Of a stretch of 64,000 bases of DNA, positions 10,444 through 21,084 are shown piece by piece; the first letter of the stretch is position 1; the number at the start of each line of letters is the position of its first letter. The position numbers were made by a program, and so were the translations under genes. Under the pieces are notes generated by a model that saw only the letters and a program-made list of their open reading frames with translations, was not told the origin of the DNA and did no database searches. Source of the DNA: Theionarchaea archaeon (lineage in GTDB: Archaea; Methanobacteriota_B; Thermococci; Methanofastidiosales; SZ-28-30); contig JACVGT010000003.1 in assembly GCA_018992685.1 (NCBI GenBank), positions 77,050 to 141,049 of the forward strand. The letters run 5' to 3'.

Positions 10444-10480
10444 AGGAGAAGGTTCGTAGAAACCTTTTTTAGGTTCTCCT
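10444..10480 (+). promoter_or_regulatory. Attenuator-like alternative hairpins before the PHP gene
   Basis: AGGAGAA (10444-10450) can pair with TTCTCCT (10474-10480). Inside, GGTT/AACC (10451-10464) competes with AACCT/AGGTT (10461-10475), which has an oligo-T loop. The PHP start codon follows 16 nt later. Mutually exclusive pairing suggests a control element, but no experiment supports it. Confidence 0.35.
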
Positions 10481-10495
10481 TTGTCCTGAGGGGAC

Positions 10496-11254
10496 ATGAT
10501 TGACTATCACATTCATTCCACGTTTTCCATCGATGGAAGATCACATGCCAGAGACTATCTGTTCTCAGCCATGGTCCTCGATCTCGAGGAAATTGGCTTC
10601 TCAGAACACGTGGATCTGGATCCCACGTTGGGAGGATTCAACTACCTGGACTACCCCGGGTATGAAGAAGCTCTTGAACACCTGAAGGTTGAATCCCCTG
10701 TGGTCATCAGGCGCGGAATAGAGGTCAGTCACCAGAAGCATCTGGAACCATCGATCCGGGACTACATATCCTCTACATCATGTGACTATGTGATAGGATC
10801 TGTTCATGAAGTGGATGGCGTGACAATGGATGACACTTTTCTAGACCATTCAACTCCTCACTCTTATTTTGAAGCAGTCCAATCGATGGCAGCTTCTGGT
10901 CTGGTGGATGTGGTGGGCCACCTTGAGTATTTCAAGAGGTGGGGAGGTAACTACTCTTCTTCAGACTGTAAATCAGTCATTTTGCCCGTATTGCAGACGA
11001 TTGTTGAGAAGAGCCTGGTCCTGGAGATCAATACTTCCGGGCTGCGCCATCCTGTGTGTGACACCTACCCGTCTCTCAACGTCCTGAAGTGGTACAGGGA
11101 CCTTGGAGGGATCCTCATAACACTGGGGTCTGATGCCCATGAAGCTTCCCAGGTTGCATTCCAATTCGAACCTGTGCTTCTCCAGCTCAAGGAAATTGGG
11201 TTTAGTCATCTCGTCACCTTTGACCACAGAACCCGTAGCTATCACCGTTTTTGA
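10496..11254 (+). CDS. PHP-domain phosphoesterase, histidinol-phosphatase-like
   Basis: A 252-residue metal-dependent PHP-family phosphoesterase. The N-terminal metal motif DYHIHSTFSIDG is intact, followed by GFSEHVDLDP, RRGIEVSHQ, DYVIGSVHEVDG, DVVGHLEYFKR and the C-terminal ITLGSDAHEASQV. These match the trinuclear metal ligands of HisJ/HisK-type enzymes. Histidinol phosphatase is the nearest named activity, but no his genes are near, so another phosphate ester may be the substrate. The ATG follows GAGGGG. The upstream region holds possible attenuator hairpins and no obvious TATA box. Confidence 0.8.
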   Translation: MIDYHIHSTFSIDGRSHARDYLFSAMVLDLEEIGFSEHVDLDPTLGGFNYLDYPGYEEALEHLKVESPVVIRRGIEVSHQKHLEPSIRDYISSTSCDYVIGSVHEVDGVTMDDTFLDHSTPHSYFEAVQSMAASGLVDVVGHLEYFKRWGGNYSSSDCKSVILPVLQTIVEKSLVLEINTSGLRHPVCDTYPSLNVLKWYRDLGGILITLGSDAHEASQVAFQFEPVLLQLKEIGFSHLVTFDHRTRSYHRF

Positions 11255-11334
11255 TTCCAGGACTCTCACTTCCACTCCTGCTTTTCTATCCCCACTACCG
11301 AAAAGTTTATATTATGCAACATTGATTAATAACT

Positions 11335-12039
11335 ATGATTAAAGCTTTCGCCATCACCATGTTAATAGCAATAATGGGAAGCTCGATCTCGGAATTCAGT
11401 CTTTCTCCACATGATGAGTTCAGACTGCATTTCCAGCATGATTACGTGTTCAGTATAGAAGAATGCGGTGCCCAGTGTATTACCTTGACCGTTTCTCAGA
11501 TGACTGATGGAATCCCCACATGGACGGGTCAGTTGTTTGACCTCCAGGAGAAAAAGAGTTATCCACTGCAGATGGAATTTGAGGACGTTCAATTCGAGTC
11601 TGTCTATGTAGTGTCCATTGATGCAGTAAGTGTCTTGAGGATCAGCTATCGGGAACCTGTGGTCACACAGTCTCAGGAGCGGCTGGTGAAAGCTTCCTCT
11701 GAGAAGGAGACAATGAGAACCGCCTCGTGGGTGATCATTCTTGAGCTGAGTGCGGTAGTTTTTTTGGTTTTCTTGGCGGCCTACCGCATCCTGCACAAAG
11801 ACAAGAGCAGGTCACCTGAGGAGGAAGGTGAATTTACCGGGAGCCCACACTTGCCTCGTCCTGTTCTAGGATTTCATGACGAGTGGCAGCCGGGAATCCC
11901 ACGTTGTGAAGAGGAAGACTCAGATCTAGAACTGCTTCAGCGCATCAGGGAACTGGAGAACCTCAAAGAAATGGAGATGCAGCGCAGAATGAGGAGAAGG
12001 CAGGAAGAAGCAGAAAACATGGGACTGGACTGGATCTAA
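11335..12039 (+). CDS. Membrane-anchored protein with extracellular domain and coiled-coil tail
   Basis: A 234-residue protein not recognised as a known family. Visible: N-terminal signal peptide (residues 1-19), an extracytoplasmic domain of about 105 residues with two cysteines, one transmembrane helix (about 128-150, WVIILELSAVVFLVFLAAY), and an acidic cytoplasmic tail ending in a charged helix (residues 195-230). A TATA box (TTTATATT, 11306-11313) is centred about 26 bp before the ATG, and no ribosome-binding site is present, so the transcript should be leaderless. It ends 3 bp before the convergent DUF835 gene. Confidence 0.6.
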   Translation: MIKAFAITMLIAIMGSSISEFSLSPHDEFRLHFQHDYVFSIEECGAQCITLTVSQMTDGIPTWTGQLFDLQEKKSYPLQMEFEDVQFESVYVVSIDAVSVLRISYREPVVTQSQERLVKASSEKETMRTASWVIILELSAVVFLVFLAAYRILHKDKSRSPEEEGEFTGSPHLPRPVLGFHDEWQPGIPRCEEEDSDLELLQRIRELENLKEMEMQRRMRRRQEEAENMGLDWI

Positions 12040-12042
12040 CAA

Positions 12043-12648
12043 TCAGATACAGACAGATTCTTTTTCCAGGAATCCCATTTCTTTCTCCGAGAAAGCTTCG
12101 GGATCCACGGGAATGAGTATAATCCCCCCGTGACGGGAGATGACTTCACGGATGATGTAGAGCTGTTTGAGAACTGGTTCGAATTTGTTGTGGACGATGA
12201 GGTATTCCAGTCCATCCAGCAGGATGACGGGGTCCTTCTGGTCAAATACGGCTTCACTGATTATGTAGGACAGCTTGTGCAGCTGCGTTGGGTACAGGAC
12301 ATTCTCATCTTCTTTTTGACTCAGCCACAGAGTGGGGGCCTCACACAGGTTGTAGACAGTTCTTATTCGAGGAGGGCTCATCCGGGTTATGATAAGACCG
12401 GTGGCATTCTTACTGAACCAGTCTGCAAAAAGTGAATAGGAGCGTCCCACATCTCTTCCTTTTACCAGATACATGGTTCCTTTTTCCAGATGCGGTCGTT
12501 CTGAAGGTACTTCTGTGGGCTGGGCAAAAAATCGGGTCAACTTGAAAGCAGCGAGAGCAAGAAGGGCCAGTACTGCAGTGTGTAGCCCTGAGTACTGAAC
12601 CATGCTTTGAATTACTACCCTTGTCTCAGCCTGTATCACGAGCACCAT
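12043..12648 (-). CDS. DUF835 family membrane-anchored protein
   Basis: A 201-residue protein with an N-terminal transmembrane helix (about residues 20-42, HTAVLALLALAAFKLTRFF) and a cytoplasmic DUF835 domain (about 60-195) containing GTMYLVKGRDVGRSY, GLIITRMSPPRIR and the hallmark LLDGLEYLIVHNKFEPVL. DUF835 occurs in archaeal signalling proteins and its biochemical role is unknown. The ATG at 12648 has AGGAGG 6 nt upstream; the longer ORF to 12720 would overlap gyrB by 62 bp. It starts 10 bp after the gyrB stop, so it is probably co-transcribed with it. Confidence 0.8.
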   Translation of the reverse strand: MVLVIQAETRVVIQSMVQYSGLHTAVLALLALAAFKLTRFFAQPTEVPSERPHLEKGTMYLVKGRDVGRSYSLFADWFSKNATGLIITRMSPPRIRTVYNLCEAPTLWLSQKEDENVLYPTQLHKLSYIISEAVFDQKDPVILLDGLEYLIVHNKFEPVLKQLYIIREVISRHGGIILIPVDPEAFSEKEMGFLEKESVCI

Positions 12649-12658
12649 GCTTTTCCTC

Positions 12659-14623
<1,965 letters not shown>

Positions 14624-14710
14624 CTACAAAGGGATACCATTCCGCATGAGGTATCTCTTTTCCTCAGCGGATGAAAAGACTGCTTCAGTCATGAGAAAAG
14701 AGAATACAGA

Positions 14711-15280
14711 TCAGCTTACAACTTTGGCTTTGACAATTTCAACTCTTCTCAAAGGATACACACTCTTTGCAGCTCTGAAAGCATCAGAAGCCACTTTGCT
14801 GAGGAATAGCTCCTGTACGAATTGCTCAAGCGTCAAATTCGAAGCAGATTCTGAAATTGCTTGACTGATCGCCTTTCGCAAAGCCGCTTCCTGCTGGTTG
14901 GTGGTAGTCCGGTAGCACAGCCCTGCCGCAGTGACCCGTACCTTCTTTCCATCTTTCGTGGCAATGTCGGTGATGGCCTCTACTTTCGTGTTCCGTCTCC
15001 TAATCTGAGCCCTCATGTACGAGCGAGAAACCTCGTGACGCAGAAACTCGGTATGAGCTTCATTGCCCTGCACCTCGTTTATCTTGAAACAGAGTTTGAG
15101 GTGACTTTTCTTGAAGTCTCCACTGAGTTCCTTTCCACTGACATCCACAGTTCTTCCAATGAGTTTCTTGGGGTCATCTGTAGGAGTCTCCCCCACATGC
15201 TGCTTTCCGAACATGGAGGGAGCATAGATGCCATACCATTCTTTTGCTTTCCATGGGTCTTTCTTTCGAAGTTTTGCCAT
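14711..15280 (-). CDS. rps3ae: 30S ribosomal protein S3Ae (eS1)
   Basis: A 189-residue archaeal/eukaryotic small-subunit protein located near the mRNA exit channel. Recognisable stretches include KDPWKAKEWYGIYAP, LIGRTVDVSGKELSGDF, FLRHEVSRSYMRAQIRRR and YPLRRVEIVKAKVV. The ATG at 15280 (MAKLRKKDPW) is preferred because GGTGA lies 5 nt upstream and the TATA box (minus strand 15317-15325) places transcription start near 15297. The ORF extension to 15301 would lack this spacing. It lies near, but apart from, the rps15-DHH locus with which it clusters in some archaea. Confidence 0.95.
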   Translation of the reverse strand: MAKLRKKDPWKAKEWYGIYAPSMFGKQHVGETPTDDPKKLIGRTVDVSGKELSGDFKKSHLKLCFKINEVQGNEAHTEFLRHEVSRSYMRAQIRRRNTKVEAITDIATKDGKKVRVTAAGLCYRTTTNQQEAALRKAISQAISESASNLTLEQFVQELFLSKVASDAFRAAKSVYPLRRVEIVKAKVVS

Positions 15281-15490
15281 CAAATCACCTTGATAGAGCA
15301 CACGAGAAATTTCCCCCTTATAAGGTTAATCCTCGGTGATCATCATAGTACAAGATGACACAGACTCTTATTGGCTCGTTTTAAAGGTTTCCCTCATGAG
15401 ACGTCAATATGAATAAGGGCAGCTCTTTTCAGAGGGTCAAGCTGGGGATAGGTTAAAAAGCGTTGGGCGTGAGCTGCAATCACGGAAGAA

Positions 15491-15518
15491 TCTGAGACCT
15501 TTGAATCACTGTCTCAGA
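15491..15518 (+). promoter_or_regulatory. Stem-loop in the adenosine deaminase leader
   Basis: Eight-bp arms TCTGAGAC/GTCTCAGA with a 12-nt loop. It lies between a TATA-like AGGTTAAAAAGC (about 15449-15460) and the start codon at 15550, so it would be in the 5' leader. Function unknown. Confidence 0.35.
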
Positions 15519-15549
15519 AAGGTTACAGCAAGAAGGGAGAGCGATCTCA

Positions 15550-16596
15550 ATGTTACCTTCAGAAACCATAGGACACATTGCAGTAAACGTGCCAAAGGTG
15601 GAACTTCATCTTCATCTAGAAGGGGCCATTCCTTTGGAAACACTGTTCCACCTCATTCAGAAAAAGGGAGAACCTTCTATTGAAAATATTGACGATCTGC
15701 AAAGAAAACTGACGTACACTGACTTCGATCACTTTATTGACACATGGATCTGGAAGAACACCTTTATTACGGAGGAAAGAGACTTTGAGTGGATTACGTA
15801 CGATGTACTGCGTAGTCTTACTTACCATCATGTGAAGTATGTGGAGGCCTTCTATTCACCGAGTGATTATTTTGGACAGGGATTTTCCACACAAAAGATT
15901 ACCGAGTACGTTATCAAGGGCAAAGAAAGGGCCTACCGTGAATGTGGTATTCAGTGTGAACTGATCCTGGATGTTGTCCGGGGGAACAGTCTGGATTTGT
16001 GCATGCAGCAAGTTGAGGATGTGGAACCGTACCTGGGAAAGGGTGTGATTGGCATTGGACTTGGAGGAAGAGAGCAGAAATACCCTGCAGACACGTACAG
16101 CCTGGTATACAGGCAGGCCAAACAGAAAGGGTTCAGAGTTACAGCACATGCGGGAGAAGCAGATGGTCCTAAATCCATCTGGGCAGCCATCAGGGCATTG
16201 GGCTGTGAACGCATAGGGCACGGCGTGAGAGCCTTTGAAGATCCTGAACTGGTGCGTCTGCTCAGGGAGAAGAACCTCCCCCTGGAAATGTGCGTGATCA
16301 GCAATGTCCGAACAGGAGTTATTCCTTCTGTTGAAGCCCATCCCATTACAGAGTACTTCAGAAAAGGATTGCTGGTTACTGTCAATTCTGATGATCCCAC
16401 CATGTTCAACACCACGGTGAGCAGAGAGTACAGCGTGCTGGCAGAGCAATTGGGATTTTCTTTGGAGGACCTGAAACGTATTAGTTTCAATGGGATTACT
16501 GCTTCTTTCTTGCCTGAAAAGGATAAAGAATCATTGAAATGTTCTTTCGAGAAGGAGTGGGATGCCGTACTGGATACGTTCGTGCAGCACAGTTAG
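15550..16596 (+). CDS. add: Adenosine/adenine deaminase family protein
   Basis: A 348-residue Zn-dependent deaminase that converts adenosine (or a related aminopurine) to inosine. Metal and catalytic motifs are intact: ELHLHLEGA (HxH), TAHAGEADGPKSIWAA (His plus catalytic Glu), IGHGVRAFEDPEL and VNSDDPTMFNT (Asp pair). The GHG and SNVRTGVIPS segments favour adenosine deaminase over adenine deaminase, but SDDP is seen in both, so substrate is not certain. The ATG follows a GGGAGAG stretch. The enzyme could supply purine salvage alongside the AMP-linked RuBisCO pathway (inference). Confidence 0.88.
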   Translation: MLPSETIGHIAVNVPKVELHLHLEGAIPLETLFHLIQKKGEPSIENIDDLQRKLTYTDFDHFIDTWIWKNTFITEERDFEWITYDVLRSLTYHHVKYVEAFYSPSDYFGQGFSTQKITEYVIKGKERAYRECGIQCELILDVVRGNSLDLCMQQVEDVEPYLGKGVIGIGLGGREQKYPADTYSLVYRQAKQKGFRVTAHAGEADGPKSIWAAIRALGCERIGHGVRAFEDPELVRLLREKNLPLEMCVISNVRTGVIPSVEAHPITEYFRKGLLVTVNSDDPTMFNTTVSREYSVLAEQLGFSLEDLKRISFNGITASFLPEKDKESLKCSFEKEWDAVLDTFVQHS

Positions 16597-16644
16597 CCTT
16601 TGAAAGAGCGACAACATTTTTAAACCAGCAGGAAGATTTGAACC

Positions 16645-17181
16645 ATGGTGCACTTCATCACATCCAATGCCCACAAATTTGCTGAAGTAAAGAAGCTGAC
16701 AGACATTCCTCTGGTCCAGATGAATCTCCCCTATCCTGAGATCCAGGCAGATACTCTCCAGGAAGTCGCGGAATATGGTGCTGAATATTGCTATGAACGA
16801 GTAGGAGAACCGTGCTTTGTGGAGGATTCAGGGCTATTCTGTGATGCGCTCCTGGGATTTCCGGGACCATACTCCAACTATGTGGATCGGACTCTTGGAT
16901 GTGATGGGATCTTGCGCTTGGTTTCCCAGAATAGGAAAGCACACTTCACTTCTGTAATTGCCTACCATGACGGTTCAAAGGTCAACCTTTTTATGGGCGA
17001 GGTCGGAGGTACCCTCACAGAAACCAAAAAAGGCGAAAAAGGCTTCGGGTTTGACCCTATATTTGTCCCCGAAGGTGAAACCAGAACCTTTGCTGAAATG
17101 GAGACTGAAGAGAAAAACTTATATTCCCATAGAGGAAAAGCGTTTACAGCGTTTATTAGCTATTTGAATCAGGTGAGATAA
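16645..17181 (+). CDS. rdgB: XTP/dITP pyrophosphatase (RdgB/HAM1)
   Basis: A 178-residue house-cleaning enzyme that hydrolyses non-canonical purine triphosphates (XTP, ITP, dITP) to monophosphates. Motifs: [12 protein letters not shown] near the N terminus, [36 protein letters not shown] and the C-terminal SHRGKAF. The TATA element ATTTTTAAACC (16616-16626) is centred 25 bp upstream of the ATG, predicting leaderless transcription. Its TAA overlaps the ATG of rps15 by one base, making it the first gene of the rdgB-rps15-DHH-serS-DUF6504 operon. Confidence 0.95.
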   Translation: MVHFITSNAHKFAEVKKLTDIPLVQMNLPYPEIQADTLQEVAEYGAEYCYERVGEPCFVEDSGLFCDALLGFPGPYSNYVDRTLGCDGILRLVSQNRKAHFTSVIAYHDGSKVNLFMGEVGGTLTETKKGEKGFGFDPIFVPEGETRTFAEMETEEKNLYSHRGKAFTAFISYLNQVR

Positions 17182-17633
17182 TGGCAAAAATGCATTCAAA
17201 GAAAAGAGGAAAATCACGATCAAAACGTCCCCTGCGGACTGCTTCCCCCACGTGGTCAGAGTACTCCAGAGAAGAGGTCACCGATCTCGTCCTGAGATAC
17301 AGGAAGGAGGAGTTTTCACCGAGCACGATCGGGGTTGTGCTGCGCGATCGGCACGGCATTCCTTCTGTAAGACTGGCAACGGGGAAGAAAATCACCAAGA
17401 TTTTGGAGGAACAAGATGAGGCTCCCAGTCTTCCTGAAGACTTGATGAATTTGATGAGGCAGGCTGTAAACCTGCGCAAACACATGGAAGAACATCCCGG
17501 AGACTTACATTCCAGGAGGGGGCTGCAGCTGTGTGAGTCCAAGATCAGACGTCTGGTCAAGTACTATCGCGGAAAGAAGCTCCCTGCAGACTGGAGGTAT
17601 GAACCCGAAAGGGCCGAGCTTCTGGTGAGATAG
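17181..17633 (+). CDS. rps15: 30S ribosomal protein S15 (uS15), archaeal type
   Basis: A 150-residue small-subunit protein with the N-terminal extension of archaeal/eukaryotic S15 ([39 protein letters not shown]) and the conserved core [21 protein letters not shown] that binds 16S rRNA. Translation is coupled to rdgB by a TAATG overlap. The downstream DHH phosphoesterase starts 2 bp after the stop, an arrangement known in many archaea. Confidence 0.95.
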   Translation: MAKMHSKKRGKSRSKRPLRTASPTWSEYSREEVTDLVLRYRKEEFSPSTIGVVLRDRHGIPSVRLATGKKITKILEEQDEAPSLPEDLMNLMRQAVNLRKHMEEHPGDLHSRRGLQLCESKIRRLVKYYRGKKLPADWRYEPERAELLVR

Positions 17634-17635
17634 AC

Positions 17636-18859
17636 GTGTCTGAATTCGAAGAGGCGCTTGTTGAAGCTTCCCGAACCCTGCAGGATAATCAACCTTTTCA
17701 GGTCGTCACACACGGAGATGTGGATGGAGTAGCTGCGGGCGCTCTTGCTGTATCTGCGTTTGATTGCAGAGTGATTATTCAGAAGCGACTGGCTCTGCAG
17801 AACCTGGATTCTTCCCAGTTCACGCTGTTTCTGGATATGGGAAGCTCTCAATCCCGAGAGATTGAAGAGAGGCTCTCACAGTACCTGATCATTGATCATC
17901 ACCCTTCACCAGATTATGGTCCCCGGACTGTCAATCCATGGAAATACGGCATTGATGGAACCCGTGAACTGTGTGCTGCATCCACCTTCTATCTCGTGAT
18001 AAAGAGGTTGGGCGATGAATTCAAAAGACTGAGCTATCTCGGTCTGGTGGGTGCACTGGGTGACAGACAGAGTGTGGAACCCAGGAATGCTGAACTCTGG
18101 AAAGACGCAGTGGAGGCAGGAGTGCTCCACGGAACGGTCCTGTTCAATGCATATGAGCTCTCAGAGTTCGTGCAGGTAGTCAATGCGTGCTGCAGAAACA
18201 GCAAGAAAGAACTGGGGATGGATGTATGTCTGCTCAGAAACTATCAACAGGGAAAGAGAGAGCTGGAAACATATAATCGTGTTTTTGAAAGAGATTTGCA
18301 GCACCTCACCGATAAATGGGAAATGATAATCAGAGAGAATGAAGGAAGAATCTCTCTCTACATATACGATGATGCTATCACCAGAAAGTATGCTGGGGAA
18401 CTGGCCACAAGACTGGCCCGGTCCTATGAAAGACCAGTGATCATCTTGGCCCATGATGGAGAAGGAATCAAGATCTCAGGGAGAGCCACTTCCGCACTTG
18501 TTAGAAAAGGTGTGCACCTGGGAAATGCATTTCAGGGATTCGGGGGTGGGCATGATGTGGCAGCGGGTGCTTTTCTTGAGGATGAAGACATGATAGAAAC
18601 ATTTATACAGGTCACTGACCAAAGGCTTCATCGCATGATTGCTCCTGTCAGAGTAGAGCTTGATATTCCGGTCAAGGACGCTTCTCAGGTAATGAAAGCT
18701 TTGGCCGTCGATAACAAGGGATATGACACTGTTGACATTGTGGCAAAAGGAGATCACATCCTGGTGACTGCTTGGGGCCAGCCGGGAACAGTGAAGAATA
18801 CTATCGATGATATTCTGGCCTGCGTCATATCTGCGTTGAGCATGATGGAGGGAGAGTAA
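17636..18859 (+). CDS. Archaeal RecJ-like DHH phosphoesterase with Pcc1-like C-terminal domain
   Basis: A 407-residue protein beginning with GTG, 2 bp after rps15. The DHH domain shows THGDVDGVAAGALAVSA, LFLDMGSS, YLIIDHHPSPDYG and GALGDRQ. The DHHA1 domain shows ISGRATSALVRKG and FGGGHDVAAGA. Archaeal relatives are RecJ/Cdc45-like exonucleases (GAN) of the replisome. Residues about 330-407 (VRVELDIPVKDASQVMKALA ... VKNTIDDILACVISALSMM) look like the KEOPS subunit Pcc1, usually a separate small gene next to this one. A fusion is inferred. serS follows with a TAATG overlap. Confidence 0.85.
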   Translation: MSEFEEALVEASRTLQDNQPFQVVTHGDVDGVAAGALAVSAFDCRVIIQKRLALQNLDSSQFTLFLDMGSSQSREIEERLSQYLIIDHHPSPDYGPRTVNPWKYGIDGTRELCAASTFYLVIKRLGDEFKRLSYLGLVGALGDRQSVEPRNAELWKDAVEAGVLHGTVLFNAYELSEFVQVVNACCRNSKKELGMDVCLLRNYQQGKRELETYNRVFERDLQHLTDKWEMIIRENEGRISLYIYDDAITRKYAGELATRLARSYERPVIILAHDGEGIKISGRATSALVRKGVHLGNAFQGFGGGHDVAAGAFLEDEDMIETFIQVTDQRLHRMIAPVRVELDIPVKDASQVMKALAVDNKGYDTVDIVAKGDHILVTAWGQPGTVKNTIDDILACVISALSMMEGE

Positions 18860-20136
18860 TGCTTGATATCAATTTGATAAGGGAATCACCGGAAATAGTG
18901 AAAGAATCCATGAGAAGACGTCAAATGGATACCGCTGTGGTAGATGAGGTTAGGACTCTGGATGAACAGTGGAGAGACGTCCTCACTGAAGGAAACAGGC
19001 TGCGGCACAGGAAGAACATTCTTGCAGATGAAATCAAAGAGTTGAGAAAGCAGGGAATGGATATTTCTGAGAAGATAGAAGAATCAAAAGCACTTCCACA
19101 GAAAATCCGTGATCTGGAAGAAAAAGAGAGGAATCTCAGATCACAAATTCAGCAGTCGATGTTGCAGATACCAAATCTGCTTCATGAATCCGTTCCGTAC
19201 GGGTTGGACGACACTGAAAATGAAGAAGTGAAACGCTGGGGAACATTGCGGGAATATGATTTTGAACTGAAAAGTCATGTAGACGTCATGGAAGCACTGG
19301 GTTTACTCGATACGGAACGAGCAGGCAAGGTAGCAGGATCACGGTTCTTCTACCTGAAAAATGAGGCAGTTCTCCTGGACATGGCGCTGATTCATGTTGC
19401 TCTCCAGCATATGAGATCAAAAGGGTTCAACCTCATGGAAACTCCTTACATGCTCAACAGGAAATCAGTTGAGGGCTGTGTGGATATGAGTGCTTTTGAA
19501 GATGTTTTGTATAAGATTGAGGGTGAAGATTTGTATTTGACCGCCACGTCAGAACATACGTTGGCTGCCTATCATATGGATGAGATTCTTGAAGAAGAAG
19601 TGTTGCCTCTGAGATACGCAGGGTTCTCAGCATGCTTCAGAAGGGAAGCCGGGCCCCATGGAAAGGACACGAAGGGGGTGTTCAGAGCCCACCAGTTCAA
19701 TAAAGTTGAACAGTTTGTATTCTGCACACCACAGCAATCATGGGATGAGCACGAGAAGCTTGTCCAGAATGCAGAAGAAATCTTCCAGAAACTGGAACTG
19801 CCGTACCGGGTGGTCAATGTGTGCACAGGGGACCTTGGGGGAGTTGCAGCTAAGAAATATGATATTGAAGCGTGGATGCCAAAACAGGAAACATTCAGAG
19901 AGGTCGTATCCTGCAGTAACTGTACTGATTATCAGGCAAGGGAGCTCAATGTGAGGTTCAGAACTCCTGAAGGGAATGAGTTTGTCCACACCCTGAACAG
20001 TACTGCTCTGGCTACATCGAGGGCCCTGGTGGCCATCTTTGAGAATTACCAGCAGGAAGATGGCTCGGTGATAGTCCCCAGCGTGCTCAGGGATCTGGTG
20101 GGCTGCGACGTACTCACGCCGCCTGAAGGAACATGA
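18859..20136 (+). CDS. serS: Seryl-tRNA synthetase, bacterial/common type
   Basis: A 425-residue class II synthetase that charges tRNA-Ser. It has an N-terminal tRNA-binding coiled coil (residues 1-110, starting MLDINLIRESPEIVKESMRR), then the catalytic core with motif 2 CFRREAGPHGKDTKGVFR and HQFNKVEQF, and motif 3 region LNSTALATSRALVAIFEN ending in VPSVLR. It is the common SerS type, not the methanogen-specific type. The ATG overlaps the upstream TAA, and the stop overlaps the next ATG (ATGA). Confidence 0.96.
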   Translation: MLDINLIRESPEIVKESMRRRQMDTAVVDEVRTLDEQWRDVLTEGNRLRHRKNILADEIKELRKQGMDISEKIEESKALPQKIRDLEEKERNLRSQIQQSMLQIPNLLHESVPYGLDDTENEEVKRWGTLREYDFELKSHVDVMEALGLLDTERAGKVAGSRFFYLKNEAVLLDMALIHVALQHMRSKGFNLMETPYMLNRKSVEGCVDMSAFEDVLYKIEGEDLYLTATSEHTLAAYHMDEILEEEVLPLRYAGFSACFRREAGPHGKDTKGVFRAHQFNKVEQFVFCTPQQSWDEHEKLVQNAEEIFQKLELPYRVVNVCTGDLGGVAAKKYDIEAWMPKQETFREVVSCSNCTDYQARELNVRFRTPEGNEFVHTLNSTALATSRALVAIFENYQQEDGSVIVPSVLRDLVGCDVLTPPEGT

Positions 20137-20486
20137 ACACATTCTATTGTGAACCAATAACTGTCACCTTTGCCAGTGAACCGCTCCTGGAAAAGAAACC
20201 CGGCCCCCCCTCAGCCTTTGTGTGGAGAGAAACTCGTTACAGCGTTACCGCAGTGCTCAAGATGTGGCACGACTACAGCGTTCGTGGAACACTCCAGTCT
20301 TTCTATAATGAGAAGAGAGGTAATGCTCCTGAGATGACTCAGCGTGAGAGAGGCTCCTGGGGAGTGGGGAGAGACTACTACCGGGTTGAGACCGACTCTG
20401 GCGAAATCTTCGACGTCTATTATGACCGAGCCCCGAGAAAGCACACAAAAGGGGAGTGGATACTGCTCAGGAAAGTGGGGCCATGA
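20133..20486 (+). CDS. DUF6504-like small protein
   Basis: A 117-residue soluble protein. The pattern FVWRETRYSVTAVLKMWHDY ... YYRVETDSGEIFDVYYDR ... GEWILLRKV matches the small beta-rich DUF6504 family (conserved W-R-Y/V, L/W and YRV elements). Function unknown; in bacteria such domains lie near DNA-repair genes. It overlaps the serS stop by 4 bp (ATGA), so it is the last gene of the rdgB-rps15 operon. Confidence 0.65.
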   Translation: MNTFYCEPITVTFASEPLLEKKPGPPSAFVWRETRYSVTAVLKMWHDYSVRGTLQSFYNEKRGNAPEMTQRERGSWGVGRDYYRVETDSGEIFDVYYDRAPRKHTKGEWILLRKVGP

Positions 20487-20600
20487 ATTCTGAAGTCTTC
20501 TCAAGGTCATGTGGGGAACACGCTCGGAAAGGCCTGGACTCAATGAAAACATTTATTAACCCCAGATCAATCACAGGGACAGTAGCATGAGGTTGTAACA

Positions 20601-20822
20601 ATGAACGACATAGAGTGGGAAAATATATTTCAGGATGAAGAGACTCTCCTCAAGGTGTCAGCCCTCTCTTACTTGGGACTAGCCCTGTACTTGTCTTTGA
20701 GGAAGAAATCACCTCCCAGGAAGGTGCAACCTCCTCCAGAAGAGCGACCCAAGAAGAGACCCCTTACTCTGAGTGAAATGATTGCAAAGATGATTGAAGA
20801 AACATATGGGGTTCAGAAATAG
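20601..20822 (+). CDS. Small protein with a hydrophobic segment
   Basis: A 73-residue protein of unknown function with one hydrophobic stretch (about residues 16-33, LLKVSALSYLGLALYLSLR), a Lys/Pro-rich middle and an amphipathic C-terminal helix. It has its own TATA box (ATTTATTAAC, 20551-20560) and a GAGGTT ribosome-binding site, which supports a real gene. It may be membrane-associated. Confidence 0.55.
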   Translation: MNDIEWENIFQDEETLLKVSALSYLGLALYLSLRKKSPPRKVQPPPEERPKKRPLTLSEMIAKMIEETYGVQK

Positions 20823-20978
20823 GCTCCTTGTCAGATAGAAGCTTTCTTCAGAGTACCGTATCACCGATCTCTTGCCCCGGGGCTGCCACCGCCATTGCCT
20901 ATATTATATGTGATTTTTCTACAAATACACTCTTGAAAGTACGTCATTAATCATACCCTGTTGATATCGCTGCACAAT

Positions 20979-20987
20979 CTTTATATG
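20979..20987 (+). promoter_or_regulatory. TATA box before the small upstream ORF
   Basis: CTTTATATG. Its position predicts transcription start near 21007-21010, right at the ATG of a 25-codon ORF. Confidence 0.6.
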
Positions 20988-21006
20988 TCCCGATGCTATG
21001 AGCGCC

Positions 21007-21084
21007 ATGAGCGAGAGGCAGGTATTGCAGGAGACCTGTTCTCCTCGAATCAATGCCGAGAAGGCTAAGGAGTATGAGAAATGA
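21007..21084 (+). CDS. Candidate 25-residue leaderless upstream ORF
   Basis: A short ORF whose ATG lies about 24 bp from the TATA box centre, the spacing used by leaderless genes here. It ends in ATGA, overlapping the start of the membrane protein gene at 21081. The peptide begins MSERQVLQE and contains one Cys and several charged residues. A hairpin AGGAGA-CCTGT-TCTCCT (21029-21045) lies inside it. It may be a leader peptide coupling translation to the downstream gene, or merely the 5' leader. Confidence 0.45.
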   Translation: MSERQVLQETCSPRINAEKAKEYEK

